This document shows, one piece after another, positions 1 to 7,748 of a stretch of DNA of 63,412 nt (its first letter is position 1; every line of letters starts with the position of its first letter). The notes beneath the pieces are model-generated. The model saw only the letters and a list, made by a program, of their open reading frames with translations, did no database searches and was not told where the DNA came from. The position numbers and the translations under genes were made by a program. The stretch is from Dehalococcoidia bacterium (GTDB taxonomy: Bacteria; Chloroflexota; Dehalococcoidia; SHYB01). Location: NCBI GenBank assembly GCA_009693015.1, contig SHYB01000007.1, positions 1 to 63,412 of the forward strand, in the 5' to 3' direction.

Positions 1-1
1 T

Positions 2-1663
2 GCGCTGGCGGGAGAGTTAGACGGATTCCCCCGGCAACTGGCGCAGCATCCCGGAGGCATGGTGATTGGCTCCAGCCCACTCACCGAGATTGTGCCGGTG
101 CAACCCAGCGCGATGGATGGGCGTTATGTGATGCACTGGGACAAGGACTCTATCGAGAGGGCACGCTTCGCCAAGATCGACTTCCTCGCACTGGGGGCGC
201 TGTCGCAGATGCAGGACACCACCCGTGCCATACAGCAGCGCCACGGGAAAGTCGTTGACCTCTCGCGCATAGACTTCGCCGATCAAGCGGTGTACGAGAT
301 GATGCACAAGGCCGACACCATCGGCATCTTCCAGGTAGAGTCGGCGGCGCAGATGCAAACGATCCCGCGCATCAAGCCGCAGAATCTCACCGATATGGCC
401 CATGAGGTGGGCGCGGTGCGCCCTGGCGTGGGGGCCAACGATGGCGTGCATCACTACATCCTGCGGCGGGCAGGCATGGAACCCCTGGAGTACGACCACC
501 CCCTGGAAGAGCCTGTGTTGCAGCGCACGTGGGGCATCATTCTGTTCCAGGACCAGGTCAACCAGCTCGCCATGCACGTCGCTGGCCTCTCGGCGTCCGA
601 GGCCGACCATCTGCGGCGGGCCTTCACGCGGCGCAACGGGCAGGCGCTGGTGCAGAAATGGTGGGAGCGCTTCCGCGATGGCGCGGCGGCGAAGGGTGTG
701 GACGAAGCGACGGCGAAGCGCATCTTCGGGAAGTTCAACGGGCATTACATGTTCCCCGAATCCCATGCCTTCGCCTTTGGCGTCACGGCTTTCCAGATGG
801 CCTGGCTCAAGCACTACTACCCCGTGGAGTTTTACCTGGGACTGTTCAACCAGCAGCCGATGGGGTTCTACACCCCGGAGACGCTGAAAGAGGATGCCAA
901 GCGCCACGGCGTTGACGTGCTGCATCCCGACGTGAACAAGAGCGATGGCCTGTGCACCGCCGAGGGCGACGCCATACGGCTTGGCCTGACGTATGTGCGT
1001 GGCATAGCGGGCGCTGCTATTGATGCCGTGGTGCAGGCCCGCAGGCGCGGCGGCCCATTCGCCAGCCTGGGCGAGTTTATGGAACGCACGGGCCTGGTGC
1101 AACAGCAGGTGGACAGCCTGATTGACGCCGGGGCGCTGGACAGCCTGTGCGCCGATCGCCGTCGCGCCCGCTGGGAAGCAGGGCTGCGTTACAGGCCAGT
1201 GGGCCAGCAGCTAAGGCTATCGCTCCCCGTGGCGCAGGACATGGCTCCCCTTGCCACCGCAGGCGGGTTCGAGGAGATGCAGCGCGAATACAGCGTCATG
1301 GGTATGCATCCCGCTAGCCACGTCATGGCCTATATGCGCGAACGCTTAGGGCCGAACGTGCTGCCCAGCGATGCGCTGCCCCACATGCCTGACGGCGCGA
1401 CCGTGACCATCGCCGGCCTGGTGGTGCGCAGGCAGCGGCCCCTCGCCAAGGCGGTATTCATCACGCTGGAGGACGAGTTCGGCCATGCGCCGCTTGTAGC
1501 CTGGCCCAAGACCTACGAGCGCCTGCGCAACGCGCTGAAGGCCCCGTTCCTCATAGTGACCGGCGTCGTCTCCCATCGCGAAGGGACGATGAACGTGGTG
1601 ATACACGACGCCAAGCCGATGCAGGTGATCGAGCGGCCCCCGGAGTCAAGGAACTTCAGGTAA
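2..1663 (+). CDS. dnaE2: Error-prone DNA polymerase DnaE2, C-terminal part (5' end outside window)
   Basis: This is the C-terminal 553 residues of a C-family DNA polymerase III alpha-like protein. The reading frame is open from base 2, so the gene starts upstream of the window. Family motifs in order are a PGGMVIG block, the palm segment around KIDFLALGAL with the third catalytic Asp, GIFQVESAAQM, AVRPGVGANDG, an ILFQDQV/LRRAF block, and MFPESHAFAFG followed by QPMGFYTPETL. The last roughly 110 residues (VTIAGLVVRRQRP, FITLEDEFG) form the OB-fold. The FQVES, QPMGFY and TLEDE wording and the short C-terminus match DnaE2 rather than replicative DnaE1. DnaE2 performs translesion synthesis in the SOS response, usually with ImuA/ImuB, which are not visible here. 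The last 27 codons have a diverged second copy at 5688-5771. Confidence 0.93.
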   Translation, partial: ALAGELDGFPRQLAQHPGGMVIGSSPLTEIVPVQPSAMDGRYVMHWDKDSIERARFAKIDFLALGALSQMQDTTRAIQQRHGKVVDLSRIDFADQAVYEMMHKADTIGIFQVESAAQMQTIPRIKPQNLTDMAHEVGAVRPGVGANDGVHHYILRRAGMEPLEYDHPLEEPVLQRTWGIILFQDQVNQLAMHVAGLSASEADHLRRAFTRRNGQALVQKWWERFRDGAAAKGVDEATAKRIFGKFNGHYMFPESHAFAFGVTAFQMAWLKHYYPVEFYLGLFNQQPMGFYTPETLKEDAKRHGVDVLHPDVNKSDGLCTAEGDAIRLGLTYVRGIAGAAIDAVVQARRRGGPFASLGEFMERTGLVQQQVDSLIDAGALDSLCADRRRARWEAGLRYRPVGQQLRLSLPVAQDMAPLATAGGFEEMQREYSVMGMHPASHVMAYMRERLGPNVLPSDALPHMPDGATVTIAGLVVRRQRPLAKAVFITLEDEFGHAPLVAWPKTYERLRNALKAPFLIVTGVVSHREGTMNVVIHDAKPMQVIERPPESRNFR

Positions 1664-2113
1664 GGCCACCACAACGTTATGTTCTGAGGATTTTAGAAAA
1701 TGGTGCGGCTAGAAGAGGGCACTTAGCGATTCTTTGACACAAAGGCCCAATTCCACGCCCCGGCACCCCTGGGGATGCCCAAGTTGTTGGGGGAAACGCC
1801 GCCGCTGGAAATCAGGGGTTCTGTAATTACAATCGCACCCCCGCGCTCGCTTGCCCCCCGGCACCCGGCCCCATCCATCCCAGGGGTTTCAGGGAGGGCA
1901 TGACGAAAATATGAGGGCGTCATGTGTCACACCTCGCACTGCTGGGGGCTTGCCCTAACACCCAGGGGGCGCAGGACGCATGAGTCGTGGGAACCGGACA
2001 ACCAGGCCCCTGGCCGGTGGATTGCCCTAACCAGGGCGCAATCTCGAGGGTACTGACCCCTTGATTTGGTAGCTCAGTGCGGCTAGGGTGGTCCCACGTC
2101 CTCGGAGATTGCG
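1664..2113. other. Intergenic region without a gene, largely repeat
   Basis: No plausible gene lies in this 450-bp stretch. Bases 1712-1967 are copy A of the dispersed repeat described separately. The remainder (1968-2113) shows no recognisable feature except the ribosome binding site (GGAG near 2104-2107) of the next gene. Confidence 0.6.
1712..1967 (+). repeat. Dispersed noncoding repeat, copy A
   Basis: This segment of about 255 bp matches 7002-7257 in the same orientation. The right half is nearly identical, for example CCATCCCAGGGGTTTCAGGG and the stretch through GCATGACGAAAATATG and CACTGCTGGGGGCTTGCCCT. The left edge (AGAGGGCACTTAGCGAT through CCCCGGCACCCCTGGGG) also recurs at 5821-5882. 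It holds no good ORF, no transposase and no clear terminal inverted repeats. It could be a MITE-like element or a small RNA/terminator unit; the sequence does not decide. Confidence 0.7.
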
Positions 2114-2929
2114 ATGCCATACCTACAACGTCCAACTGGGCGCATCTACTACGAATCGCGCGGCCACGGCCAGCCCACGATGCTCTACGTTCACGGATTC
2201 GGCTGCGGCGGCGAGGACTGGTTGCCCCAAGCGCGGCATCTCGAACGTGAGCATCAGGTGGTCACCTTCGACCTTCGCGGGCACGCGAAGTCGAAGGCGG
2301 GCAATTCGCCGTGGACGATCGCATCCTTCGCGCGCGACGCGAACGCGCTGCGCAGGGAGCTTGGCCTGAAAAATGTCGTGCTCGTGGGCCACAGCATGGG
2401 CTGTCGCATCGTGCTGGAGGCCTACCGGCAGCGTCCGGCATCCGTGGCTGGAGTCATCCTGGTGGACGGGAGCTGGAATACGCTGGGGCCGACGAGGACG
2501 TTCCGCGATTCAGTCGAAGCCGCCGGTGGGTATCAACGGATGGAACGGCGCACGTTCGACGGTATGTTTTTCGCGGGACACGATCCCGCGCTGCGTGCTG
2601 CGCTTCTGCCGCGAGCGCTGGCAGTCCCGGAAGACTTGGCCCTCGCTGTTCTCCCGAGCACGCATGCCTGGGATGCGCGGCGGATGGAAGAGACGCTCGC
2701 CTCCTTGCGCGTGCCCCTTCTGGTCATCCAGAGCACCTATATCGAGCCCCCGATGGGGCGACAGCCCTTCGGGAAGAAGCTGGACTCGCCATACCTGCAG
2801 ATGATCCGCCGCCGGGTGCCGACAGCGCAGATCGAAGTGCTTGCAGGACACGGGCATCTCGTGATGCTGGAGGCGCCGGAGAAAGTGAACGCCGTCGTCG
2901 GCGCGTTCATGGCACGCGTGCCCAACTAG
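2114..2929 (+). CDS. Alpha/beta-fold hydrolase
   Basis: A 271-residue single-domain hydrolase of the alpha/beta superfamily, without a signal peptide, so probably cytoplasmic. The oxyanion loop is HGFGCGGEDW (about residues 28-37), the nucleophile elbow is VGHSMGC with Ser94, and the catalytic histidine is in AGHGHLVMLEAPE near the C-terminus. The motif set is typical of epoxide-hydrolase/haloperoxidase-like or esterase members; the substrate cannot be told. The ATG at 2114 is preceded by GGAG at a suitable distance. It stands alone, with the repeat-rich stretch upstream and the lipoprotein gene converging from the right, so the neighbours give no clue to function. Confidence 0.88.
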   Translation: MPYLQRPTGRIYYESRGHGQPTMLYVHGFGCGGEDWLPQARHLEREHQVVTFDLRGHAKSKAGNSPWTIASFARDANALRRELGLKNVVLVGHSMGCRIVLEAYRQRPASVAGVILVDGSWNTLGPTRTFRDSVEAAGGYQRMERRTFDGMFFAGHDPALRAALLPRALAVPEDLALAVLPSTHAWDARRMEETLASLRVPLLVIQSTYIEPPMGRQPFGKKLDSPYLQMIRRRVPTAQIEVLAGHGHLVMLEAPEKVNAVVGAFMARVPN

Positions 2930-2961
2930 ACGGCAACCACAGGTGCCACGGCGCGGTGCCT

Positions 2962-2979
2962 GTGCAACGGCCCCACCGC
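2962..2979 (+). repeat. 18-bp direct repeat, left copy
   Basis: GTGCAACGGCCCCACCGC occurs here and again at 5670-5687 in the same orientation, where it abuts the duplicated dnaE2 end. With the neighbouring 21-bp repeat it brackets the 2.5-kb SDR/lipoprotein segment. Confidence 0.75.
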
Positions 2980-2994
2980 AGTGATCTCCCGCCC

Positions 2995-3015
2995 CCCGCG
3001 ATACCTTACCGCGCC
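2995..3015 (+). repeat. 21-bp direct repeat, left copy
   Basis: A 21-base sequence beginning CCCGCGATACCTTACCG is repeated exactly at 5521-5541 in the same orientation, followed in both places by a weaker match (CCA-GTGCC). The two copies flank the segment with the lipoprotein, photolyase relic and SDR genes. The stop codon of the lipoprotein ORF lies inside this copy. Confidence 0.75.
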
Positions 3016-3731
3016 GGAAGCGCGCCAGGTGCCCGACGGATGGCCAACACTGGGTGAAGCTCGATTGCGTTGGGCGCTACGCCGGTTTGGCCGTGTTTGC
3101 GGTCGAAGAATCCTACGCCAGTGATCTCAACCGATACGGAACATGGTAGGAAACGCCTCGAACTTGGTTCGCCACACAAGGAAACCAGGTCCTGCCGAGC
3201 ATTGAGTAGAGAAGTTCTTTGCCCTGCTAGATCACCCAAAGTGCAGGCAGTAACATGCGGGAACTCCGCAATCATCGTTACTTTGGGGTTCTCTATCGAA
3301 GAAATAACCAGGTGGATATCACTATCCTCCTCCAGTTTCAACAGGTTCACTTGTGCCAGAAGAGTGTACGTTTCCAATTCGATGGGCGGCACTCGTTTCG
3401 CAGCGGGGAGGCTGGAAGGTGCAGGGAGCGCTGATAGGCTTTCGATGGTGGTGCGCTTCGGGACAAAGTTTACCTTACTGGCATCTGAATCCATGAGCGT
3501 TTTCACCGCCCAACGCTCCACGCCGCAGGCAGCGCCGGACGCGGGCGCGCTTGTAATGATTGGGGAGGGCCGCAACACCGTCGCCTGCTTGCTCTGTGGG
3601 TTCTCCTGAGTGGGTAGGTCTAGCTCCCCAGAGCATGCGACAAGAATACTTGCCACGACGATCGTGCTGACAAGACTGCGCCAGGAGGATTTCTTTGTAG
3701 ATTTCTGCCACTGAGGCTTTTTGGAGTGCAT
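3006..3731 (-). CDS. Hypothetical lipoprotein
   Basis: A 241-residue protein with a basic N-terminus, a hydrophobic stretch (VSTIVVASILVAC) and a lipobox ending at Cys33, so it is probably exported and lipid-anchored. After an acidic, Gln/Asn-rich linker the mature part contains several cysteines (AACGVERWAV, ACTLGD, SLCGEPSS, LPCSVSVEI). I recognise no family. The ATG at 3731 follows AAGGG at good spacing. Base composition is lower in G+C and codon use more relaxed than in the surrounding genes, and the 3' end runs into a short direct repeat, which suggests the segment was acquired or rearranged. Its promoter region overlaps the broken photolyase reading frame. Confidence 0.7.
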   Translation of the reverse strand: MHSKKPQWQKSTKKSSWRSLVSTIVVASILVACSGELDLPTQENPQSKQATVLRPSPIITSAPASGAACGVERWAVKTLMDSDASKVNFVPKRTTIESLSALPAPSSLPAAKRVPPIELETYTLLAQVNLLKLEEDSDIHLVISSIENPKVTMIAEFPHVTACTLGDLAGQRTSLLNARQDLVSLCGEPSSRRFLPCSVSVEITGVGFFDRKHGQTGVAPNAIELHPVLAIRRAPGALPAR

Positions 3732-3736
3732 GATGC

Positions 3737-3982
3737 CTACCCTTCAGACGACGCTCGCGTGTGGGCGCTGGCGAACACGGGGGCGCGCCTGTAAGGGGCG
3801 ACCTTGGCCGGAGCGACATCCCTTATCGCCAATGCCAAGGGTTTACTTCCCCTGGCGGTCTGACCAACCGCCCTTTGCGCGCGCTGCATCCAGTAAACCA
3901 CGCATTTACCGTCCGGGTCGGGCTCGCCGGAACGGCGAACGGTTAGCCTAGGATCGCTAAGAATAGCATCCAAAGATTTCAT
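3737..3982 (-). pseudogene. Relic of a deoxyribodipyrimidine photolyase gene (N-terminus only)
   Basis: An 81-codon frame begins at an ATG overlapping the SDR stop (ATGA). Its first 40 residues, DPRLTVRRSGEPDPDG then CVVYWMQRAQRA, closely resemble the N-terminus of photolyase/cryptochrome-family proteins, where a D-G-x-x-V-x-Y-W-M-Q block starts the first beta strand. Beyond KPLALAIRD the resemblance fades and the frame stops after 81 codons instead of about 450-480. No continuation of the photolyase is seen in any frame before the lipoprotein gene. SDR/DUF2867 genes are known neighbours of photolyase genes in other bacteria, which supports the reading. An alternative is a small unrelated ORF. 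Confidence 0.5.
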
Positions 3983-5430
3983 TCGACTGCGGTTTTCTCA
4001 TCGGGGCAGGCCGCCGCGATGGCGCGCAACATCTTGCCAAACATCAACTTGTGCACTGGATACAACACATACCAATACATCAAGCCGGCAACACCGATGG
4101 GATCGAAGATCGCGGTTTGGCGAATCAACGCGGTCGACCCTTTGTCTTCAACGGCAAACTCCAGCCACGCCCGCCCGGGGAGTTTCATTTCAGCGGCGAG
4201 GAGAAGTCGTTTATTTTTCTCGAATGCCTCGACGCGCCAAAAATCCACCACATCGCCAACCTGAAGCTGTTCCGGATCGCGCCGGCCCCGTCGCACACCG
4301 ACACCGCCAAAGAGCAAATCCAAAAAGCCGCGCACTTGCCATAGCCAATCGCCGTAATACCAACCAGTTTCGCCGCCGATGCGGCGGATCGGCCGGAATG
4401 CGCTTGCCGCTGAACAATTTACCGACACCTCCCGGGAATCGATAATCCTATTGCCGAAGCGTACACCGCCCCAACTGGGTTTGTCACCGCGCGACGACAA
4501 GGCGTCAGACCACTTGGTGATGGCGAATTGGCGATCTTCATTGACGATCGCTTGATCGATGATGGCGCGAACGCCTTGCGGTCGAATTGAGAATAGCTTG
4601 AACGCGATGGGATCCTGCACTACTGTCGGGTTGCGCATGCTATCGATTAACTTGCGGCCAACCCGGGCGTAGACAGGAGTCACCAAACCTAACCAAAGAC
4701 TCGATAGCCGCGGCGTCAGCACCGGCACTGAAATCAACATCCTGCGCAACTTTCGCTGTCGGGCGTACTCGCGCATGATGTCGCCGTAGGAGACCCGATC
4801 GGCACCACCAATCTCAACGATACGGCCGCCGCTTTTGGGTAGAACCAGCGCTTCCACCAAATAATTCACCAAATCTTCGATACCGATCGGTTGCGCCTCG
4901 ATAGCGACCCAAGCCGGGCAGATCATCACCGGTAGCCGCTCCACCAAAGCCCGAATGATCTCAAAAGAAAGGCTACCGGAACCGATGACAATCGACGCGC
5001 GAAACTCGATGGTTTCTACGCCTGTACTAGCTAAGGCCTTGCCAACTTCCTGGCGGCTGCGCAAATGCGGCGATAGCGCGCCTTCGCCCAAACCGCCTAG
5101 GTAAATGATGCGCTGTACTTTCGCTTGGCTTGCGGCTACGGCAAAATTGCTGGCCGCTTGGCGGTCTTTTACTTCGAACGATCCGGCGGAGCCCATGGAA
5201 TGAACCAAATAATACGCCGTGTGGATTCCCACCAGGGCGTCAGCGAGCGATTCGGGTTGGAAGCAATCGCCAAAGACAACCACAGTGTTTGCACCGACCC
5301 GCCCTTGCAACTCTTGCGGCCGCCGGGAGATGCAGCGCACCTGGTAGCCGCTGTTTTCTAAGGCTTGCAGCAACCTTCCCCCTACATATCCGGTGGCGCC
5401 GGTTAAGAGAATTTTGTTTTCGCGATCCAT
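3979..5430 (-). CDS. SDR/NAD(P)-binding protein with C-terminal DUF2867 domain
   Basis: A 483-residue protein of the YbjT-like extended SDR group. Residues 7-17 carry the nucleotide-binding LLTGATGYVGG glycine motif. Residues up to about 300 form an atypical NAD(P)H-binding domain (YYLVHSMG, IIYLGGLGEG, RASIVIGSGSLSFE). Residues from about 330 (WYYGDWLWQVRGFLD, WLEFAVEDKG, YPVHKLMFGKML) fit DUF2867. The protein is probably an oxidoreductase or redox sensor; no substrate is known. It is coupled by ATGA to the photolyase relic downstream. Its A+T content is higher and its codon use differs from the catabolic genes, which points to transfer from another lineage, possibly with the photolyase. Confidence 0.85.
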   Translation of the reverse strand: MDRENKILLTGATGYVGGRLLQALENSGYQVRCISRRPQELQGRVGANTVVVFGDCFQPESLADALVGIHTAYYLVHSMGSAGSFEVKDRQAASNFAVAASQAKVQRIIYLGGLGEGALSPHLRSRQEVGKALASTGVETIEFRASIVIGSGSLSFEIIRALVERLPVMICPAWVAIEAQPIGIEDLVNYLVEALVLPKSGGRIVEIGGADRVSYGDIMREYARQRKLRRMLISVPVLTPRLSSLWLGLVTPVYARVGRKLIDSMRNPTVVQDPIAFKLFSIRPQGVRAIIDQAIVNEDRQFAITKWSDALSSRGDKPSWGGVRFGNRIIDSREVSVNCSAASAFRPIRRIGGETGWYYGDWLWQVRGFLDLLFGGVGVRRGRRDPEQLQVGDVVDFWRVEAFEKNKRLLLAAEMKLPGRAWLEFAVEDKGSTALIRQTAIFDPIGVAGLMYWYVLYPVHKLMFGKMLRAIAAACPDEKTAVE

Positions 5431-5520
5431 ACGATTGCCCTTTCGGTCAGACCAGTGGTTGGAGCAGGTGACATAGAGATGTTAGTCACGGCGTTCGTGA
5501 TGGGAGCGTAGAGAAAGGCT

Positions 5521-5541
5521 CCCGCGATACCTTACCGCGCC
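5521..5541 (+). repeat. 21-bp direct repeat, right copy
   Basis: Exact match to 2995-3015 in the same orientation. See the left copy for context. Confidence 0.75.
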
Positions 5542-5669
5542 TGTAGTGTACCAAGTGCCATGCTTGAACGGGCGATGACACACGCGGGCGAAGTCGCGTG
5601 GTGCGCCGTTGCGAACGACACACTGGCTTACTCAGGCGCACGGGCGCAGGCGAACGCGACGCCACGTTA

Positions 5670-5687
5670 GTGCAACGGCCCCACCGC
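5670..5687 (+). repeat. 18-bp direct repeat, right copy
   Basis: Exact match to 2962-2979. It ends one base before the first codon of the dnaE2 relic, so it may mark the breakpoint at which the relic was joined. Confidence 0.75.
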
Positions 5688-5771
5688 GAAGGAACTATGA
5701 ACGTGGTGATCCAGGATGCCAAGCCGATGCAGGTGATTGAGCGGCCACCGGAGTCAAGGGACTTCAGGTAG
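5688..5771 (+). pseudogene. Relic: duplicated, diverged last 27 codons of dnaE2
   Basis: These 84 bases align without gaps to 1580-1663, the end of dnaE2. They encode EGTMNVVIQDAKPM... through ESRDFR and a TAG stop; 25 of 27 residues are identical. Six codons differ silently, two change an amino acid (His to Gln, Asn to Asp), and the stop differs (TAA/TAG). Similarity continues downstream through CACGTTATGT.CTGA and AAGAGGGCAC. The bias to silent changes shows that the two copies diverged while both encoded protein, so this is the tail of a second dnaE2 gene whose body has been lost, not a recent tandem copy. Confidence 0.85.
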
Positions 5772-5820
5772 GGCCCCTGCCACGTTATGTCCTGAAGGAT
5801 TTCGGAAAACGTCGCGCGTG

Positions 5821-5882
5821 GAAGAGGGCACATAGCGACTCTTTAGCAAAGAGGGCAATTCCATGCCCCGGCACCCCTGGGG
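5821..5882 (+). repeat. Dispersed noncoding repeat, partial copy C
   Basis: Matches the left edge of copy A (1712-1775): GAAGAGGGCAC.TAGCGA.TCTTT followed by CAATTCCA.GCCCCGGCACC. The rest of the repeat is absent. In both places the repeat follows the dnaE2 3' end by the same distance, so the two were duplicated together. Confidence 0.65.
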
Positions 5883-5934
5883 TGGTAGGAACTCACTGCT
5901 CCTCACACAGCCCGCCCCCAAGCCGCCCACCAAC

Positions 5935-6891
5935 CTACTCGGGCATTTGACTCACGCGCCGCCAAGCTTCAGGAGGCTTGGTGCGCGCAAACAAGTCAGG
6001 CTGGATAATCTCGGCCAGAATTTCCAACCCGTCGACGATGCGTGGACCCGGCCTGTTGAAGTACGCGGAGCCGTCCACGGCATACACGCGGCCTGATCGC
6101 ACGGCGGCCAGGCTTTGCCACACATCGGGGAACTGCGTCCGGCGAAGCTCAGTTTCGGTGCGCGTCAGATTGAAGCCGCAGGGCATCAGCACTACGATCT
6201 CCGGGTCGCAGGCGGCAATCTGTTCCCACGTCACGATTGTGGAATGACGGCCTTCTTGCCCCAGGACATCCGTACCTCCGGCAAGGCGCACCATCTCCGG
6301 CACCCAATGGCCGCCAATGAAAACTGGGGCAAGCCATTCGATAGTGAGAACCCGCGGACGGCGTGTGGTTTTTGCCGCGCGCGAAGCAACCTCGTCTATG
6401 CGTTCCTGAAGCCGCTGCATCAGTCCCCGGGCCTGGGCAAGGACCCCCGCCACTCGACCCACCTCTTCGATGTTGGTCAGAATACCGTGCAAGCTCGTGG
6501 GTTCCAGCGAAAGCACCGTACGGTCTCCAGGGAGAAGACGAGCTGCGGCGCGCACTTCACTGTATGAGACAGCGCAGACCTTGCACAGCTCTTGAGTGAG
6601 AATGATGTCAGGGTTCAACCGCTCCAGGACCGCCTGGTCAAGATGGTAGATGCTGCTGCCTTCGTGCGCTGCCAGGGCCACGTGGCGGTTTATCTCTTCG
6701 CTAGAGCTTGCGGAGTGATCCAACACGTTGCGGGTCACAGATGGCAAGCGGGCAGCCTCGGATGGGTAATCGCACTCATGCGTCACACCAACAAGGTGGT
6801 CGCCAAGGCCAAGGGCGTAGACAATCTCGGTGGCACTAGGAAGCAAAGAGCAGATACGCACAGGCGCGCCTCGTGGGTACGGTGCAGGCAT
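5935..6891 (-). CDS. Cobalamin-binding protein (BtuF-like, periplasmic-binding fold)
   Basis: A 318-residue protein of the helical-backbone metal-receptor (BtuF/FhuD) superfamily. The N-terminal SLLPSATEIVYALGLGD and LVGVTHECDYP are hallmarks of the cobalamin-binding subgroup, and the second lobe begins near VLTIEWLAPVFIGGHWVPE. There is no signal peptide: the protein starts MPAPYPRGAPVRICSLLP. It is therefore either cytoplasmic or uses an unusual export route, as is common for the orphan members of this family. No BtuC/BtuD genes are adjacent. A role in corrinoid binding or salvage is inferred from the family only. The start codon has no strong ribosome binding site, and a GTG at the VRIC codon is an alternative. 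Confidence 0.82.
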   Translation of the reverse strand: MPAPYPRGAPVRICSLLPSATEIVYALGLGDHLVGVTHECDYPSEAARLPSVTRNVLDHSASSSEEINRHVALAAHEGSSIYHLDQAVLERLNPDIILTQELCKVCAVSYSEVRAAARLLPGDRTVLSLEPTSLHGILTNIEEVGRVAGVLAQARGLMQRLQERIDEVASRAAKTTRRPRVLTIEWLAPVFIGGHWVPEMVRLAGGTDVLGQEGRHSTIVTWEQIAACDPEIVVLMPCGFNLTRTETELRRTQFPDVWQSLAAVRSGRVYAVDGSAYFNRPGPRIVDGLEILAEIIQPDLFARTKPPEAWRRVSQMPE

Positions 6892-7508
6892 TGTAGGCGC
6901 GGCACGCAGGAAGCGTCAAAGGTGGAGGCCCGTACACCATAGGTCCTACGCTTTTCGGCATGCAGCACACCTATCCCAAGGATTACAGCAACTGCGTCTG
7001 TAGGAGAGGGCCCTTAGCGATTTTCTGACAAAGAGGCCTAATTCCACGCCCCCGCACCCCTGGGTGTGCCCCAGATTTTCCGAAATGGCCGCGCATGGGA
7101 ATCGGGGTATCACCATACAAGACCGTCCCCCCACGCTTGCTTGCCCCCCGGCACCCGTCCCCACCCATCCCAGGGGTTTCAGGGAGGGCATGACGAAAAT
7201 ATGGGGGCGTCATGTGTCACACCTTACACTGCTGGGGGCTTGCCCTGGCACCCAGGGTTTGCGGAAACCCCCGCGTGGAGCGACTGGGGGATAAGCATAT
7301 TCTCCTACACGCGCCCGCTTGGCCGCCCCCGTACCCCTGGGGGGGCCTCCAATCGCGGCAAGCAAGACACCAGGAGCCTTTTGGGCTGGTGTCTCACCCT
7401 CTCTGGGCGCAAATACTGGCTGGGTTGCTGTCAACGTTGCTGTCAAAAGGCCAGGATGAACAGCGCAGCGCAAGCTAGTTGGGGCCTTCTACTTCAGTTG
7501 GAGGGTGG
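6892..7508. other. Intergenic region with repeat copy B, no gene
   Basis: More than 600 bp without a convincing ORF on either strand. Bases 7002-7257 are repeat copy B. An imperfect 12-bp tandem repeat (GTTGCTGTCAAC then GTTGCTGTCAAA) lies at 7424-7447, shortly past the 3' end of the tRNA-Arg gene. No integrase or attachment-site duplication is seen. Confidence 0.6.
7002..7257 (+). repeat. Dispersed noncoding repeat, copy B
   Basis: Second near-full copy of the repeat at 1712-1967, same orientation. The right half (about 7137-7257) is close to identical to 1848-1967; the central 60 bp have diverged. Unlike copies A and C it is not preceded by dnaE2 sequence, so the repeat is an independent unit. 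Confidence 0.7.
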
Positions 7509-7582
7509 TGCGCCCGAAGGGATTCGAACCCATAACCCTCAGATCCGAAGTCTGATGCTCTGTCCAGTTGAGCTACGGGCGC
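7509..7582 (-). tRNA. tRNA-Arg (anticodon TCG)
   Basis: The minus strand folds into a standard cloverleaf: acceptor GCGCCCG paired with CGGGCGC, D-arm GCTCAACTGGACAGAGC, anticodon stem TCAGA/TCTGA with loop CTTCGGA (anticodon TCG, reading CGA), and T-loop GGGTTCGAATCCC. The discriminator is A and CCA is not encoded. It lies 6 bp from the tRNA-His gene, in the same direction. Confidence 0.97.
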
Positions 7583-7588
7583 ATGTGG

Positions 7589-7662
7589 GGTGGGTGAAGG
7601 GGTTCGAACCCTCGATCTCCAGGGCCACAACCTGGCGCCTTGACCACTGGGCTACACCCACC
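7589..7662 (-). tRNA. tRNA-His (anticodon GTG)
   Basis: The minus strand gives acceptor GTGGGTG paired with CACCCAC, with the extra G at position -1 and discriminator C73 that mark tRNA-His. The anticodon stem is CCAGG/CCTGG around loop TTGTGGC (anticodon GTG), and the T-arm is GGGTTCGAACCCC. It is probably co-transcribed with tRNA-Arg just downstream. Confidence 0.97.
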
Positions 7663-7748
7663 GCGCACGATGGAATTGTAGCATCGGGCGGTTGTGGGCG
7701 CAATGAAGCAACAGAAGGCGCTGGGCGAAGGCGCGGAGGGGGACGGGG

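Larger units (their letters stand above)
5431..5934. other. Intergenic scar region without an intact gene
   Basis: About 500 bp with no intact gene. In order it holds the right copy of the 21-bp repeat (5521-5541), an unassigned stretch of about 125 bp, the right copy of the 18-bp repeat (5670-5687), the relic of the dnaE2 3' end (5688-5771), and a partial copy of the dispersed repeat (5821-5882). Confidence 0.6.

Noticed and set aside
4-1663. Replicative DnaE1 instead of DnaE2
   Set aside because: The short C-terminus, QPMGFY block and TLEDE-type OB-fold wording fit DnaE2; the N-terminal PHP domain that could settle it is outside the window.
7424-7662. tRNA genes with a nearby 12-bp tandem repeat as an integration site
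   Set aside because: No integrase, and no duplicated tRNA 3' end elsewhere in the window; the repeat does not match the tRNA sequence.
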